DNA from: Bacilli bacterium
GTDB lineage: Bacteria > Bacillota_I > Bacilli_A > RF39 > UBA660
Direction of reading: 5' to 3'
NCBI GenBank assembly: GCA_016297695.1
Contig: JAEDGC010000049.1
Coordinates: 1-11,630 of the forward strand
Length of the DNA stretch: 11,630 nt
The notes beneath the pieces were generated by a model, which did no database searches, was not told the origin of the DNA, and saw only the letters and a program-made list of their open reading frames with translations. The stretch's first letter is position 1. The number at the start of each line of letters is the position of its first letter. The position numbers and the translations under genes are program-made. This document shows, in pieces, positions 11,580-11,630 of the stretch.

Positions 11580-11630
11580 GTGACTAATTAGTGATTTTGT
11601 CCTATTTTTATAAAATAATAATTAGTAATT
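11580..11630 (+). repeat. Copy 2 of the ~50-bp repeat element, inverted relative to copy 1
   Basis: GTGACTAATTAGT (11580-11592), then TGTC at 11598-11601 and TAATTAGTAA at 11619-11628, the layout of the minus strand of 1-53. A TTGACA hexamer (11571-11576) lies just before it, but no good -10 follows at 17 bp. It lies in the upstream region of the ATPase gene and may also serve a gene beyond the right edge. The element may continue past the window. Confidence 0.6.

Noticed and set aside
1..11630. Whole window as a transposon with terminal inverted repeats.
   Set aside because: The interior is mostly conserved housekeeping genes in ancestral order, with no transposase or integrase; target-site duplications cannot be seen.

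Overview
The window looks like the chromosome of a very AT-rich Firmicute, most like the small-genome gut Bacilli related to the Mollicutes (RF39-type lineages). Reasons: G and C are scarce, most intergenic spaces are short, Shine-Dalgarno sites derive from TAAGGAGGTGAT, and the housekeeping proteins are of Bacillus type. TGA is a stop (it ends the gene at 517-1200 and the IMPACT-family gene) and TGG is Trp, so the code is the standard bacterial one, not the Mycoplasma code. The lineage is an inference.

Layout. (1) 1-2426 is accessory: a 53-bp repeat element, a broken phospholipase-C-like gene, then three small plus-strand genes of unknown function, two of which look like diverged tandem copies. 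(2) 2499-5483 is core: holA (clamp-loader delta subunit) converges on rnhC (RNase HIII), which is divergent from the overlapping pair cvpA-trxA. (3) 5484-8371 is a second accessory block: a terminator, a run of ten G in a promoter region, a membrane-anchored extracellular protein with a C-type-lectin-like tail that resembles a diversity-generating retroelement (DGR) target, a DUF4932-like zinc-protease candidate, a one-domain IMPACT/YigZ protein and a 79-aa unknown protein. (4) 8418-11506 holds uvrC, convergent with a compact GspE/PilB-type secretion or pilus ATPase. A second copy of the 53-bp element, inverted, closes the window.

The order rnhC, cvpA, trxA, uvrC matches the Bacillus subtilis order rnhC-zapA-cvpA-polX-mutS2-...-trxA-uvrC. 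The surface-protein block therefore sits between trxA and uvrC in an otherwise ancestral neighbourhood from which zapA, polX and mutS2 are absent.

The strongest candidate for an undescribed system is 5545-6577: a G10 tract lies between promoter elements (possible ON/OFF switching by slippage) of a surface protein whose last 40 codons have the codon use and sequence pattern of a hypervariable region. No reverse transcriptase or template repeat is in the window, so any DGR machinery would have to act from elsewhere.

Transcription signals are regular: at nearly every transcription-unit start a TATAAT-like -10 lies only 15-25 nt before the chosen start codon, so leaders are about 10-20 nt and promoters help decide the starts. 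Many genes end in perfect AT-rich hairpins that overlap the stop codon. No gene-free stretch exceeds 300 bases. I see no tRNA, rRNA, CRISPR array, transposase or integrase.
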